A program made the translations under genes and the position numbers. 64,000 bases of DNA from Marinomonas hwangdonensis. Lineage in GTDB: Bacteria > Pseudomonadota > Gammaproteobacteria > Pseudomonadales > Marinomonadaceae. Below the pieces are notes generated by a model, which worked only from the letters and a program-made list of their open reading frames with translations, did no database searches and was not told where the DNA came from. Shown here piece by piece: positions 7,889 through 16,471 of the stretch (position 1 is the stretch's first letter; every line of letters starts with the position of its first letter). The DNA is taken from assembly GCF_003721245.1 (NCBI RefSeq), contig NZ_RIZG01000001.1, forward strand, positions 1 to 64,000, written 5' to 3'.

Positions 7889-8782
7889 ATGGAAGTTTCG
7901 TTTGAGCAGTTAAAAAGCATGGTGGTCTTTGCCCAAGTGGTAGATCAAGGCAGTTTAACCGCGGCGGCACAATTCATGGGGATTTCCCGTGGTGTAGTGA
8001 GTTATCACCTGAAAAAGTTAGAAGATCAGCTGGGCGTTAAACTGCTTAATCGTACCACACGGTCCTTGTCTCTTACCGAAACGGGAGAGGCCTATTATCA
8101 ACGCTGTCGAGCCATCGCGTTTCAAGCCCACGAGGCGAATCGACAAATAGAAAAAGCCAAACAAGAGCCTGAAGGGAAGTTGAAAATCTCTTGTCCAGTA
8201 AATTTAGGGTTGCAAGTGATTGTGCCGGCGCTGAATGAGTTCCGACGACTTTTCCCGTTAATTGAGTTAAATGTTTCGTTGAGCGATGAAGTGGTTAATA
8301 TCATTAAAGAGGGAATCGACCTCGCAATACGTGGTGCACCCTTGCTAGATTCGGGTTTACAAGCCAGTAAATTAAGAACCTTTGAAACATGCCTGTGTGG
8401 CTCGCCAGAGTATTTCCGTCGTCGTGGTCGACCGACTCAGCCAGAGGAGCTTTATGATCATGATTGGGTGGTTTATACACCAGCAGCGAATACAGTGCAT
8501 CTTAGCCAAGGGGATAAATCGTTCAGTTTGTCGGTCCATGGGGCAGTAAGCACCAATAATGCGGCAGCAAGGACCATCTTTATCGAAGGCGGAAATGGCA
8601 TAGGTCGTATTCCCTTATACGATGCACTGCCCAGAATTCGTCAAGGCACGCTTGAACGAATTTTACCGGATTACCAATGCACAGGAATCGACGTCTATGC
8701 GGTCTTTCCTCCGGGGGCAGCAGAGTCAAAAAAATTGCGTCTGCTATTGGATTTTATGAAGGCTTCGTTTGCACATCTTTAA
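7889..8782 (+). CDS. LysR-family transcriptional regulator
   Basis: DNA-binding regulator of 297 residues. The N-terminal winged helix-turn-helix spans roughly residues 5-65 (SLTAAAQFMGISRGVVSYHLKK), and a periplasmic-binding-protein-like effector domain follows (LKISCPVNLGLQ onward). It resembles the CrgA/AaeR-like branch with the RTTRSLSLTETG segment. ATG 7889 is chosen because GAG lies eight bases upstream and homologous LysR proteins start just before FEQLK. The open frame extends to 7850 without a better site. It is divergent from the DJ-1/PfpI gene, with 154 bases between them. Confidence 0.9.
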   Translation: MEVSFEQLKSMVVFAQVVDQGSLTAAAQFMGISRGVVSYHLKKLEDQLGVKLLNRTTRSLSLTETGEAYYQRCRAIAFQAHEANRQIEKAKQEPEGKLKISCPVNLGLQVIVPALNEFRRLFPLIELNVSLSDEVVNIIKEGIDLAIRGAPLLDSGLQASKLRTFETCLCGSPEYFRRRGRPTQPEELYDHDWVVYTPAANTVHLSQGDKSFSLSVHGAVSTNNAAARTIFIEGGNGIGRIPLYDALPRIRQGTLERILPDYQCTGIDVYAVFPPGAAESKKLRLLLDFMKASFAHL

Positions 8783-8811
8783 CCTTAATCTGTCGACTTG
8801 AACGCAATCAA

Positions 8812-9822
8812 TTAAATGCTTTCTCCAACCTCTAAATGGAAAGGCAAATCAATGATACGTTGTGATACAGGATTTCCTTGTAAGCGCGATAGTAAGTGTT
8901 CGGCAGCAAGACGCCCCATCTCTTCACGGGGCGTGATGACGGTAGCGAGTAAGGGCACCATAGCACGAGAAATATCATGGCCGTGAAAGCCTGCAATACT
9001 GATGTCTTGTGGCACATTGATCCCCGCTTTTTGGCAAGCATAGAGGGCGCCGATAGCCAGATCGTCGTTGGTGCAGAAAATACCATCTGTATCAGGTTGC
9101 TGTTGCAAAGCATCTTTCAAAAAAGTCGCTCCTAACGTAAAAGACGAAGCGCTGTTGGTACGCAGACAAAGTGGCGTTAAGTCGTTGTCTTGCATGGCAT
9201 TTTCATAGCCTTTTATTTTTAGCAGGGTGCGTTGGTCCATGCGGGCAGCGAAGTAGACGATTTTTTGTCGACCTCGTTGAATCATAAACTCAGTCATTGC
9301 GTAAGCCGCTGCTTGGTTGTCTATGCCAATAGCCTGTTCAATAGGAGGAGAAACCGAATCCATGATTTCAATGACGGGAATGCCTGCAACAGACAGCATC
9401 TTTCTGACTCGGTCAGTATGGTAACTTTCTGAAATGATTAGGCCATCAACCCCGTACGATAAAAGCGTGGCGATACGAGATTCCTCCGCTTCTTTGCTGT
9501 AGCCATAGTGAGCCAGCATGGTTTGATAACCCGCTGGTTCCAACACAGTTTCAATACCTCGGATGACTTCGGCAAAAACTTGGTTGGTTAAAGAGGGTAA
9601 AAGTACACCAATGGCGTGACTCTTAGATTTAGATAAAATATCGGGAGCTCGGTTAGGTATATAACCTAAATTATCTAAGGCGACGGATATTTTAAGTTGT
9701 AATGGCGGTGAAACGCGATCTGGGTTTTTTAAGAAGCGGCTCACTGTCATTTTGGTCACACCAACCAAATCTGCCACATCTTGCAGCGTAGGGCGCTTAT
9801 TTTTTAGGTTAGAGCTTTTCAT
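8812..9822 (-). CDS. gntR: LacI-family gluconate repressor GntR
   Basis: Repressor of 336 residues. The LacI helix-turn-helix is at the N-terminus (PTLQDVADLVGVTKMTVSRFL), and a type I periplasmic-binding-like sensor domain follows (HAIGVLLPSLTNQVFAEVI, DGIFCTNDDLAIGAL). The best match is GntR of gluconate utilisation. It lies downstream of gntK and a TRAP operon on the same strand. ATG 9822 is preferred over 9870, because a perfect GntR-type operator (9843-9856) lies between them and would otherwise be inside the coding sequence. That operator implies autoregulation. Gluconate or 6-phosphogluconate is the expected inducer. Confidence 0.9.
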   Translation of the reverse strand: MKSSNLKNKRPTLQDVADLVGVTKMTVSRFLKNPDRVSPPLQLKISVALDNLGYIPNRAPDILSKSKSHAIGVLLPSLTNQVFAEVIRGIETVLEPAGYQTMLAHYGYSKEAEESRIATLLSYGVDGLIISESYHTDRVRKMLSVAGIPVIEIMDSVSPPIEQAIGIDNQAAAYAMTEFMIQRGRQKIVYFAARMDQRTLLKIKGYENAMQDNDLTPLCLRTNSASSFTLGATFLKDALQQQPDTDGIFCTNDDLAIGALYACQKAGINVPQDISIAGFHGHDISRAMVPLLATVITPREEMGRLAAEHLLSRLQGNPVSQRIIDLPFHLEVGESI

Positions 9823-9842
9823 ACCAGTCACAGTCCATGATT

Positions 9843-9856
9843 TGTTACAGGTAACA
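9843..9856. promoter_or_regulatory. GntR operator upstream of gntR
   Basis: TGTTACAGGTAACA is a perfect dyad (TGTTAC-2-GTAACA) 20 bases before the gntR start. It matches the three sites at 13644-13703 and the known GntR consensus ATGTTACCNNTAACAT. It predicts negative autoregulation. Confidence 0.8.
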
Positions 9857-9948
9857 TTACCATAAGCCATTCATGGCTAGAAATAAAAAAGCGTAAATAA
9901 AAGAGCCTTGCTAGTAAAAGGTTTTCAGAAAGTGAATGCTCACTATTT

Positions 9949-9992
9949 AACACAACAGCAACGCGATTTATGACGAGCATTGCTGTTGTGTT
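9949..9992 (-). terminator. Strong hairpin between gntK and gntR
   Basis: A 13-bp perfect stem, AACACAACAGCAA (9949-9961) with TTGCTGTTGTGTT (9980-9992), encloses an 18-base loop. It lies just after the gntK stop on the minus strand. The T tract is poor, so it may be a Rho-assisted terminator or an mRNA 3' end stabiliser. Confidence 0.5.
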
Positions 9993-10019
9993 AGTGTCTT
10001 TATGTTGTTTTGCGAGTGG

Positions 10020-10511
10020 CTATGGGTGTGCCAGCAAAGTTAGGGCTTGATTTAACACCGCATCCGCATTTTGAGAAATGTCTATGGTAAATGCTTCACT
10101 CTCCGTTGGTTCAATCAGGGTGGCAAATTGACTTTCTAGCATGTCTCGGCCATTAAAGTAATGTCCATCACGTTTTTGGTGACGTTGCCAAATAGTATCA
10201 ATGTCGCCTTTTAGATAGATCATGGTGACATCGTCTAATCCTTTGCGAAGGATGGTCCTGTATTCTGGCTTGAGTCCAGAGCAGGCAATAACCGCCGCTG
10301 GATTATCGATCAATAATGCGTTGAGCGTTGCCAACCAGTCTTCACGGTCTTCATCGGTCAATGGTGTGCCCTGACGCATTTTTTCTACATTAGCTTGACT
10401 ATGGAAGTCGTCACCATCAAAAAATGGATAGCCAAGTTTGTCGGCAATTTTTTTGCCTATCAAAGATTTCCCTGATCCGGAAACACCTAATACTACAATT
10501 CTTTCTGTCAT
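10020..10511 (-). CDS. gntK: Gluconokinase
   Basis: Cytoplasmic kinase of 163 residues that phosphorylates D-gluconate to 6-phosphogluconate, feeding the Entner-Doudoroff or pentose phosphate pathway. The P-loop is GVSGSGKS at residues 9-16. FFDGDDFHSQANVEKMRQG and PLTDEDREDWL are the substrate-side signatures of the thermoresistant gluconokinase family, and length is normal. It lies 83 bases after dctM on the minus strand and is probably co-transcribed with the TRAP genes under the GntR operators at 13644-13703. AGGAAAG serves as ribosome site. A short hairpin at 10530-10549 precedes it. Confidence 0.95.
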   Translation of the reverse strand: MTERIVVLGVSGSGKSLIGKKIADKLGYPFFDGDDFHSQANVEKMRQGTPLTDEDREDWLATLNALLIDNPAAVIACSGLKPEYRTILRKGLDDVTMIYLKGDIDTIWQRHQKRDGHYFNGRDMLESQFATLIEPTESEAFTIDISQNADAVLNQALTLLAHP

Positions 10512-10529
10512 CGTCTACTTTCCTCATCA

Positions 10530-10549
10530 CCTTGCTGTTTCCAGCAAGG
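10530..10549 (-). terminator. Small intercistronic hairpin before gntK
   Basis: CCTTGCTG (10530-10537) pairs with CAGCAAGG (10542-10549) around a four-base loop. No T run follows on the minus strand, so an mRNA-processing or stabilising role is more likely than full termination. Confidence 0.4.
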
Positions 10550-10594
10550 CTGTGTCATTCAAAATGTCGTATTGAACGGCATGTTCTTAATGGG

Positions 10595-11911
10595 TTATTT
10601 CCACCACAGGGCCAGCTCAGGGAAAAATATGACCAGAGCGAGCACTGCCACCTGCATTCCAATGAAAGGCAGTAAAGAACTGAAAATTTCACCGAGGCTG
10701 ATGTCTTTGGGGGCAACCGATTTAAGATAAAATGCCGCTGGGCCAAAAGGAGGTGATAGGAAAGAAACTTGCATATTGAGACAGAAAACCACCCCAAACC
10801 AGATTGGGTCTAAACCAAGGCCTGTAATAATAGGGACGAAAATTGGCATGGTTAATAACGCAACGCCCACCCAATCCAAGAACATCCCCAATACTAATAG
10901 AATCACCATCATGATCATGATGGTGCCCATAACGCTGCCACCACTTAATGACAAGATGATTTCTTCAACGAAATCGATACCGCCCATGAGGTTATAAACA
11001 CCAACCAGTGCCGTCGCACCAATACCAATCCAGATGATCATACCGCAGGTACTCATGGTGGCTTTGGCGCTGTCTTTTAGCATGTCAAAATTCAGCTCAC
11101 CGCGAATCGCCGCGCTAATCAGGATACCAACAACGCCCAGGGCAGAGGCTTCAGTGACCGATGCGACCCCTGTATATATGCTGCCCAGCACCATCATCAC
11201 GGTCAGCAATGGAAACAGTAGCGCTTTGAAATAATTGATGTCTTCGTCTGCGGCAAGTTCTTCTGCACTAGGCAATGGGGCGTATTCTGGGTGAATACGA
11301 CACAAAATCAGCACATAAGCCATGTAGGCAAACGCTAGAATAAAAGCTGGTAAGAAAGCCGCTTTAAACAAATCGCCAATGGAAACGCTGGCGGTTAAAC
11401 CATAGATAATCAAAACAATACTAGGTGGTAACATGGTGCCCAGTGCGCCACCGGCACAAGTTGTCCCAATCGCCAATTTACGGTTATAGCCAAGGCGCAA
11501 CATTTGCGGTAATGCCAAAATACCCAAAAGGACGGTTTCTCCACCTATCACGCCAGACATAGACGCTAAAACAACCGCGACTAATAAAGTTTGTACAGCC
11601 ACACCGCCACGTAATTTACGACCAAAGACTTTCATGGCATCAAATAGATCTCTTGCGATACCAGATCTATCTAACAAGGCGGCCATGAGCACGAACATTG
11701 GCACAGCAAGAAACACATAGCTGCCAACAAAGGCATATAAACGGCTGGTAATTAGAGGTAAAGCGCCTACACCAAACCAACCGATGGCAAAAACAAGGGC
11801 CACTAATGCGGTAACAAAGGCCAGTTGCATGCCCGTTAGCAATAATAAAATCATAGAGCCAAGCATGAGTAGGCTGCCGTAACCAATGCCTATAGCGGAT
11901 AAATCAAACAT
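10595..11911 (-). CDS. dctM: TRAP transporter large permease DctM, predicted gluconate system
   Basis: Membrane protein of 438 residues with about twelve hydrophobic helices. Family segments are AGGALGTMLPPSIVLI, GVASVTEASALGVVGI and NMQVSFLSPPFGPAAFYLKS. It is the ion-driven translocation subunit. It overlaps the upstream dctQ by eight bases, a sign of translational coupling. Gluconate, or a related sugar acid, is inferred as substrate from the neighbouring gntK and gntR and from the GntR operators upstream of dctP. In many enteric bacteria this role is filled by an unrelated GntP permease. Confidence 0.9.
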   Translation of the reverse strand: MFDLSAIGIGYGSLLMLGSMILLLLTGMQLAFVTALVALVFAIGWFGVGALPLITSRLYAFVGSYVFLAVPMFVLMAALLDRSGIARDLFDAMKVFGRKLRGGVAVQTLLVAVVLASMSGVIGGETVLLGILALPQMLRLGYNRKLAIGTTCAGGALGTMLPPSIVLIIYGLTASVSIGDLFKAAFLPAFILAFAYMAYVLILCRIHPEYAPLPSAEELAADEDINYFKALLFPLLTVMMVLGSIYTGVASVTEASALGVVGILISAAIRGELNFDMLKDSAKATMSTCGMIIWIGIGATALVGVYNLMGGIDFVEEIILSLSGGSVMGTIMIMMVILLVLGMFLDWVGVALLTMPIFVPIITGLGLDPIWFGVVFCLNMQVSFLSPPFGPAAFYLKSVAPKDISLGEIFSSLLPFIGMQVAVLALVIFFPELALWWK

Positions 11912-12461
11912 CTTTGCGTTTCCTTAAGCCATTTAATTCTTGTATTAGGTGCAAGAAAAATTGCACGAACATGATGCATAAAGTCGCAAAAATCATGCCT
12001 TTTACCAATGCGGGAAAAGTGGGGTCCCACGCTGACCCTGATGTTTCTAGACGCAGATCCCCAAATGGCGTGAACCAAGAGTCTTGAACCATCTGATAAG
12101 CTGCCCAACTCAGTAAGCCAGAAAAGATAAGTCCCATAATGTGATGAAACACATTTAACCAACGACGGGTTGTATCAGAGACCAGGTCGTAAATAAGCAC
12201 CACACGAACATGCTTATTAATAGACAAGGCATAAATCCCGCCATAAACAAACAAGACACCACCCAGAAAGGAAGCGGTTTCGTGTACCCAAGTCGTTGGT
12301 GCGTTAAATACGTAGCGCATCACCACCTCATAAAAGGAAATGGCAACGGTAAAAAGAAACAATAGACTGATGGCATTGCCAAACCTGAAGATCAAATAAT
12401 CCAGCGTATTTCTGGGTTGTTCTGAACTGTCTGGGGTTTGCGGATGAATGTCTTCTTTCAT
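11904..12461 (-). CDS. dctQ: TRAP transporter small permease DctQ, predicted gluconate system
   Basis: Membrane protein of 185 residues with four hydrophobic segments and the DctQ features EVVMRYVFNAPTTWVHE and INKHVRVVLIYD. The start is placed at ATG 12461. An in-frame ATG at 12509 would add 16 residues, but those bases form the stem of a terminator-like hairpin (12484-12515), so they are more likely untranslated leader. The 3' end overlaps dctM. It works with the DctP encoded 99 bases upstream. Confidence 0.85.
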   Translation of the reverse strand: MKEDIHPQTPDSSEQPRNTLDYLIFRFGNAISLLFLFTVAISFYEVVMRYVFNAPTTWVHETASFLGGVLFVYGGIYALSINKHVRVVLIYDLVSDTTRRWLNVFHHIMGLIFSGLLSWAAYQMVQDSWFTPFGDLRLETSGSAWDPTFPALVKGMIFATLCIMFVQFFLHLIQELNGLRKRKDV

Positions 12462-12473
12462 GATCAATGTCCA

Positions 12474-12515
12474 ATAAAAAGCAGGCGTCAATGCAATATT
12501 CAAGTGCATGACGCC
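12474..12515 (-). terminator. Intercistronic terminator/attenuator between dctP and dctQ (gluconate TRAP)
   Basis: On the minus strand GGCGTCATGCA (12515-12505) pairs with TGCATTGACGCC (12495-12484), leaving one bulged base. A short T run follows at 12480-12476. This parallels the hairpin at 2042-2075 in the other TRAP operon. Confidence 0.65.
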
Positions 12516-12559
12516 CGTCTAGCTAGTGTGAAAAAGTGTGGTGCAGGAAATTGATAGGC

Positions 12560-13576
12560 TTATAAAAGCCCATTTTCTTCTAAATAAGAGGTGACAGAGT
12601 CATACACTTTTTGTGCATTAGCCGATCCTTTGGCAAATTCTTCCCATTGAGTACGAGCAATGGCGCGGAATTTTTTACGCTCTTCTGCAGACCAGTTATG
12701 AATGGTAATGTTTGGATCTGCCTGTGCCGCTTTCACTGCCGCTTGATCTGCAATGTGCAGTTGCGTTGTGATGTCTTTTGCAAAGTCTCGAACAGAGACC
12801 GTTAGGATAGCTTGAATATCGGCGGGTAAAGCGTCCCACTTTTTCTTATTCATTGAAATATCGATCAATGGTAAAGAGTGGAAACCAGGCTGAACAGGAT
12901 GTGTTGCAATGTCGTTCATGCCTGCTTTTTGGTTGGTCGAAAAAACTGTGTAGTCAGCCGCATCGATAACGCCTTTGCTTAGACCAGTGAATACTTCAGA
13001 ACCCGGTAAGTTTACTGGAGCGGCACCCGCTGCAGCGAATACTCGTTGAACTAGCCCTTCAGGTGCACGAAGTTTTAGCCCTTTTAAATCTGCCACACTG
13101 TCAAGTGGAACGCGAGATACCAAAGATTCAACACCGGTTGTCGAGCCGCCAATAAATTTAACGCCGTAGGGGGCATACAGCTCATTCATTAGCTCATAAC
13201 CACCACCGTAGTTAATGTATTGCAAAAGTTGCTGCGTGTTAGACCATGCGCCAACCGTATTCCCAATCAAACCAAAGGCGGGATCTTTACCAGAGAAAAA
13301 CTCAGTCGCCGTAATGTGGCCATCTAGAATTCCCATTTTGATGCCATCAAGCGTTTCTGTATGTTTAAAAATACTGCCAACGGGAAGTAAGTTAATTTGA
13401 ACTCGTCCGCCTGTCATGACTTCAACGCGCTCGGTCCATTCTTTTTGTACCTGAAAGTTTTTGTCACCAGCGGGGTCAGATGATTGGAACTTAAACTTAT
13501 AGTCTGCAGCGATAGCGGAAGTAGAGAGAATGCTGGCCAAAGTGGCCGTGAGTAATGTCGTACTGAATTTCGTCAT
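12560..13576 (-). CDS. dctP: TRAP transporter substrate-binding protein DctP, predicted gluconate-binding
   Basis: Periplasmic binding protein of 338 residues with signal peptide MTKFSTTLLTATLASILSTS, cleaved near AIAADYKF. The DctP fold is supported by GGGYELMNELYAPYG, the conserved Arg segment LKGLKLRAPEG, GAAPVNLPGSEVFTGLSKG and KKWDALPADIQAIL. It differs clearly from the TakP-like DctP at 952. It is the first gene of the dctPQM-gntK unit and has three GntR operators upstream, which makes gluconate or a related aldonic acid the most likely ligand. The ribosome site AGGACGC lies just before ATG 13576. Confidence 0.9.
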   Translation of the reverse strand: MTKFSTTLLTATLASILSTSAIAADYKFKFQSSDPAGDKNFQVQKEWTERVEVMTGGRVQINLLPVGSIFKHTETLDGIKMGILDGHITATEFFSGKDPAFGLIGNTVGAWSNTQQLLQYINYGGGYELMNELYAPYGVKFIGGSTTGVESLVSRVPLDSVADLKGLKLRAPEGLVQRVFAAAGAAPVNLPGSEVFTGLSKGVIDAADYTVFSTNQKAGMNDIATHPVQPGFHSLPLIDISMNKKKWDALPADIQAILTVSVRDFAKDITTQLHIADQAAVKAAQADPNITIHNWSAEERKKFRAIARTQWEEFAKGSANAQKVYDSVTSYLEENGLL

Positions 13577-13643
13577 GATATTGCGTCCTATTGTTTTTTT
13601 TCTGAGAGCCGTTCGTAAGAAAAGTGCTTCGTTTTTTGCTGTA

Positions 13644-13703
13644 TGTTACCGGTAACTAGGTTGTGATGTTACCGGTAACTAGGTTGTGATGTTACCGATA
13701 ACA
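13644..13703. promoter_or_regulatory. Three phased GntR operators upstream of gluconate TRAP operon
   Basis: TGTTACCGGTAACT occurs at 13644-13657 and again at 13667-13680, each within an identical 23-base unit. TGTTACCGATAACA follows at 13690-13703. The three centres are exactly 23 bp apart. Each matches the GntR consensus and the site before gntR. Their position 68-127 bp before dctP fits a repressed promoter. The rest of 13577-13917 is AT-rich leader shared with the divergent siaA gene, with nothing else recognisable. Confidence 0.88.
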
Positions 13704-13917
13704 TTTCGGCCTAGTCAAGTATTTGCCAAGACATTTTTACTCTTAATTTTAGATAATTGATTTTAATGGAAATTTTCTTTTAACAAATAATGACCAAGCG
13801 GCTTTAGCTTGAATTTGAGTGCGATTAGAATAAACGTCAAAATAAGGTTTTTTTAATCTTTCTATCAGGGTAACGTTCAGAATATTTTTTTATTTATTAA
13901 ACAAAGGATGTAATGGC

Positions 13918-15915
13918 ATGGCCCGTTGGGGATTGCGTGGAAAATCGTTGTTTGTTTTGGCGAGCACTTGCCTGTTCGCGTTGTTGATTATTACGGTGAT
14001 TGGTTGGTCTTTTGTACAAAAAGGTCAAGAAATGTCGGCAGAAAACTATGCCAACAGTTTTACCCAATTAAATTACCAGCGCATATTAACTCCCGTTGCC
14101 AGAGAAGTGGCCTTGGCGGAACGTTTTGCTGATTCAACCGTGGTAAAAGCCTGGCTAAAACGTCCTAATGATTCCTCACTAGAAAAAATTTGGCTAGAAG
14201 AGGCTCAAGGTTACTTAGACGCCTTTCAAAATAACGCCATGTTCATCGTGAATGATGCGACAAGGCAATATTATTTTGCGGATCAAAATAATCCACTGAC
14301 CGTCATACCGAAATATACCCTCAACGATGAAAACAGCGCGGATCGCTGGTATTTTTCTATGCGGCAAACGCCTGAGCCTTTCAATATTAATGTGAACTAC
14401 GATGAAGTGTTAAAAGTCATGAAGGCTTGGGTTAACGTACAAGTACGTGATCAAGGAGAGTTTATTGGCTTGGCAGGAACAGGGTTTTCATTAGATCGTT
14501 TTATTGATCAATTTCTTGAAAATCAAGTACAAGGCGTGACACCTTTTATCATCAATGCTGATGGCAAGATTGAAATACACCGGGACGAGACATTAATCAC
14601 TCAACATGCGAAAAGTAATCGTTTGGTTGAATCGTCTATTTATGCGCTTTTGGATGACGAAGTGTCTAAAAAAAGAGTAAAAACAGCATTAGTCGGTGCG
14701 CGACAAAACGATGGTAATGTGGTTACGGTACGAGTGCAGCAAGATGGGCATAAGCAGTTGATGTCTTTTGTGTATTTTCCGTTGTTGGATTGGTTTGTCG
14801 TGACCAATGTGGACTTAGCCAATGTCAATATTTTTGATTCCAGTCTTGTGTTACCCGCGGTCAGTGTTTTTGTATTACTGTTAATATTACTGCTTATTAT
14901 TTTTGGCTTTGCGGTAGAGCGGTTGTTGATTGCGCCTATTCGTCAGCTGCAACAGTCTGCGAAAACCATTGCCAGTGGTTCCTATGACGTGTCTTTTTTT
15001 GTGGGAGGAAATGATGAGATTGGTGATCTGAGCCAAACTTTTAATAAAATGGCTCAACAGGTTAAAGTACATACTCAGGAATTAGAGCAACGAGTACAAG
15101 AAAGAACATCGGCGCTTGAAGAAAGTCATCAAAAAATCGTGGCGGCTCAGCGTAAAATAGGTGCCTCGATTGATTATGCCAGTCTGATTCAAAAATCGAT
15201 TTTGCCTGATCGTCAAATGCGTCACATATTGGGCGATGACCACAGTATTATTTGGCGACCCAGAGACGTCGTTGGCGGAGACTTTTATGTGTTTCACTCT
15301 ACGGACCAAGGCTTTTTATTGGGCATTGTCGATTGTGCTGGGCATGGTGTTCCAGGTGCCTTGATGACCATGTTGATGAGGGCCGCCATTGACTATTCCA
15401 TTGGTCGAGTAGGGATCTCAGACCCTGCTGCTTTACTTAGTTTGATTGATGACACAGTACGTTCTATGTTGAACGAGGAAGTGAGTGCCAATAAAGTCGC
15501 TACCAATGCCGATGTCGGTTTAGTGTATGTTCCCAAGGAGGGCGACGTGATGCGATTCTCTGGCGCTAAAATTGCGTTGTATGGAAGCGATGGTCGTGCT
15601 TTTGTCAAATACCCTGCAGGACGCCGTGCTTTGGGGGATCGTCGTCGAGGTGACTATGAAAACGCCGATATTCCAATGTCGGGGTGCACGTATTACATGG
15701 CGACCGACGGTTTCCTAGATCAATCTGGGGGGGAGAAAAGCTTTGGTTTTGGCAGTCAACGCTTCGAAACCATGATCAAAGACAATGCAGACTTGCCTTT
15801 AAAAGAGCAAGCTGCGTCCTTTGAGCGTGCTCTAGACCAATATATGGGAGATCAACCACAAAGGGATGATATCACCCTGATGTTATTTCGGTTTGATGTC
15901 AAAAATACACATTGA
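13918..15915 (+). CDS. siaA: SiaA-like membrane PP2C-type phosphatase
   Basis: Membrane sensor phosphatase of 665 residues. A first helix (about 10-32) is followed by a periplasmic Cache-like domain to about 305, then a second helix near 310-332, a HAMP linker (IAPIRQLQQSAKTIASGSYD), a short coiled coil, and a SpoIIE/RsbU-type PP2C domain from about 440. Metal-binding motifs are present: DVVGGDFY, DCAGHGVPGALMT, YMATDGFLDQ and QRDDITLML. In Pseudomonas aeruginosa SiaA dephosphorylates SiaC and so promotes c-di-GMP synthesis by SiaD during surface attachment and aggregation. Here it opens a four-gene operon in the same order. The external signal is unknown. Confidence 0.9.
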   Translation: MARWGLRGKSLFVLASTCLFALLIITVIGWSFVQKGQEMSAENYANSFTQLNYQRILTPVAREVALAERFADSTVVKAWLKRPNDSSLEKIWLEEAQGYLDAFQNNAMFIVNDATRQYYFADQNNPLTVIPKYTLNDENSADRWYFSMRQTPEPFNINVNYDEVLKVMKAWVNVQVRDQGEFIGLAGTGFSLDRFIDQFLENQVQGVTPFIINADGKIEIHRDETLITQHAKSNRLVESSIYALLDDEVSKKRVKTALVGARQNDGNVVTVRVQQDGHKQLMSFVYFPLLDWFVVTNVDLANVNIFDSSLVLPAVSVFVLLLILLLIIFGFAVERLLIAPIRQLQQSAKTIASGSYDVSFFVGGNDEIGDLSQTFNKMAQQVKVHTQELEQRVQERTSALEESHQKIVAAQRKIGASIDYASLIQKSILPDRQMRHILGDDHSIIWRPRDVVGGDFYVFHSTDQGFLLGIVDCAGHGVPGALMTMLMRAAIDYSIGRVGISDPAALLSLIDDTVRSMLNEEVSANKVATNADVGLVYVPKEGDVMRFSGAKIALYGSDGRAFVKYPAGRRALGDRRRGDYENADIPMSGCTYYMATDGFLDQSGGEKSFGFGSQRFETMIKDNADLPLKEQAASFERALDQYMGDQPQRDDITLMLFRFDVKNTH

Positions 15916-15930
15916 TAAAGGGAGGGTGAG

Positions 15931-16467
15931 ATGAGTTCGCCAGATTTATACGGGTTAAGAGAGCGGTTTGAAAAAGACAATATATTATTATGTTTTAATG
16001 GTCCTATTTCGCGCAGCTTAATTGAAGAGATTGGTAATGCGCTAAAGAATTATTTGAAATCTGAGCAACTGTCGCCCGCATCGGCTTTGGATGTGTTCGC
16101 TGCCTATATTGAGTTAACGCAAAACATTCGTCATTATGCCATGTCATCTCAATTGCCTGGTGCGGATACAGCGACCGTTATAGTGAGTCATTACCAGGGC
16201 TGCTATCGTGTTGCGGCGGGTAACATAGTTCGAATTAACGATGGAAGTCATTTGGTTGAGCGTATTGAATCCTTTGCCAAGATGGATAAAGCAGAGTTAA
16301 AGGCCGCGTACAAAGCACAACTTCGTCAGCCTCGTGATGAAGGTGCGGTCACAGGCGCTGGGCTGGGACTCATTGATATGGCCCGAAAATCGTCAAAACC
16401 GATGGAAGCTTCATTGAAAGATATTGGCGATGAAACCGCCTATTTTAGTCTAAGTATACAAATTTGA
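15931..16467 (+). CDS. siaB: SiaB-like protein kinase
   Basis: Cytoplasmic protein of 178 residues matching SiaB, which phosphorylates SiaC and opposes SiaA. Visible segments are DVFAAYIELTQNIRHYA, an N-box-like helix of the GHKL ATPase fold, and GAGLGLIDMARKS, a G-box-like nucleotide lid. It lacks a phospho-accepting His domain, in keeping with a Ser/Thr-directed anti-sigma-type kinase. GGGAGGGTGAG just before ATG 15931 is a strong ribosome site. It starts 15 bases after siaA. Confidence 0.88.
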   Translation: MSSPDLYGLRERFEKDNILLCFNGPISRSLIEEIGNALKNYLKSEQLSPASALDVFAAYIELTQNIRHYAMSSQLPGADTATVIVSHYQGCYRVAAGNIVRINDGSHLVERIESFAKMDKAELKAAYKAQLRQPRDEGAVTGAGLGLIDMARKSSKPMEASLKDIGDETAYFSLSIQI

Positions 16468-16471
16468 GAAA

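Noticed and set aside
13644-13703. Short regular repeats that could be a CRISPR fragment
   Set aside because: The repeat unit is a GntR dyad, spacing is only 9 bases between dyads, and no cas genes are near.
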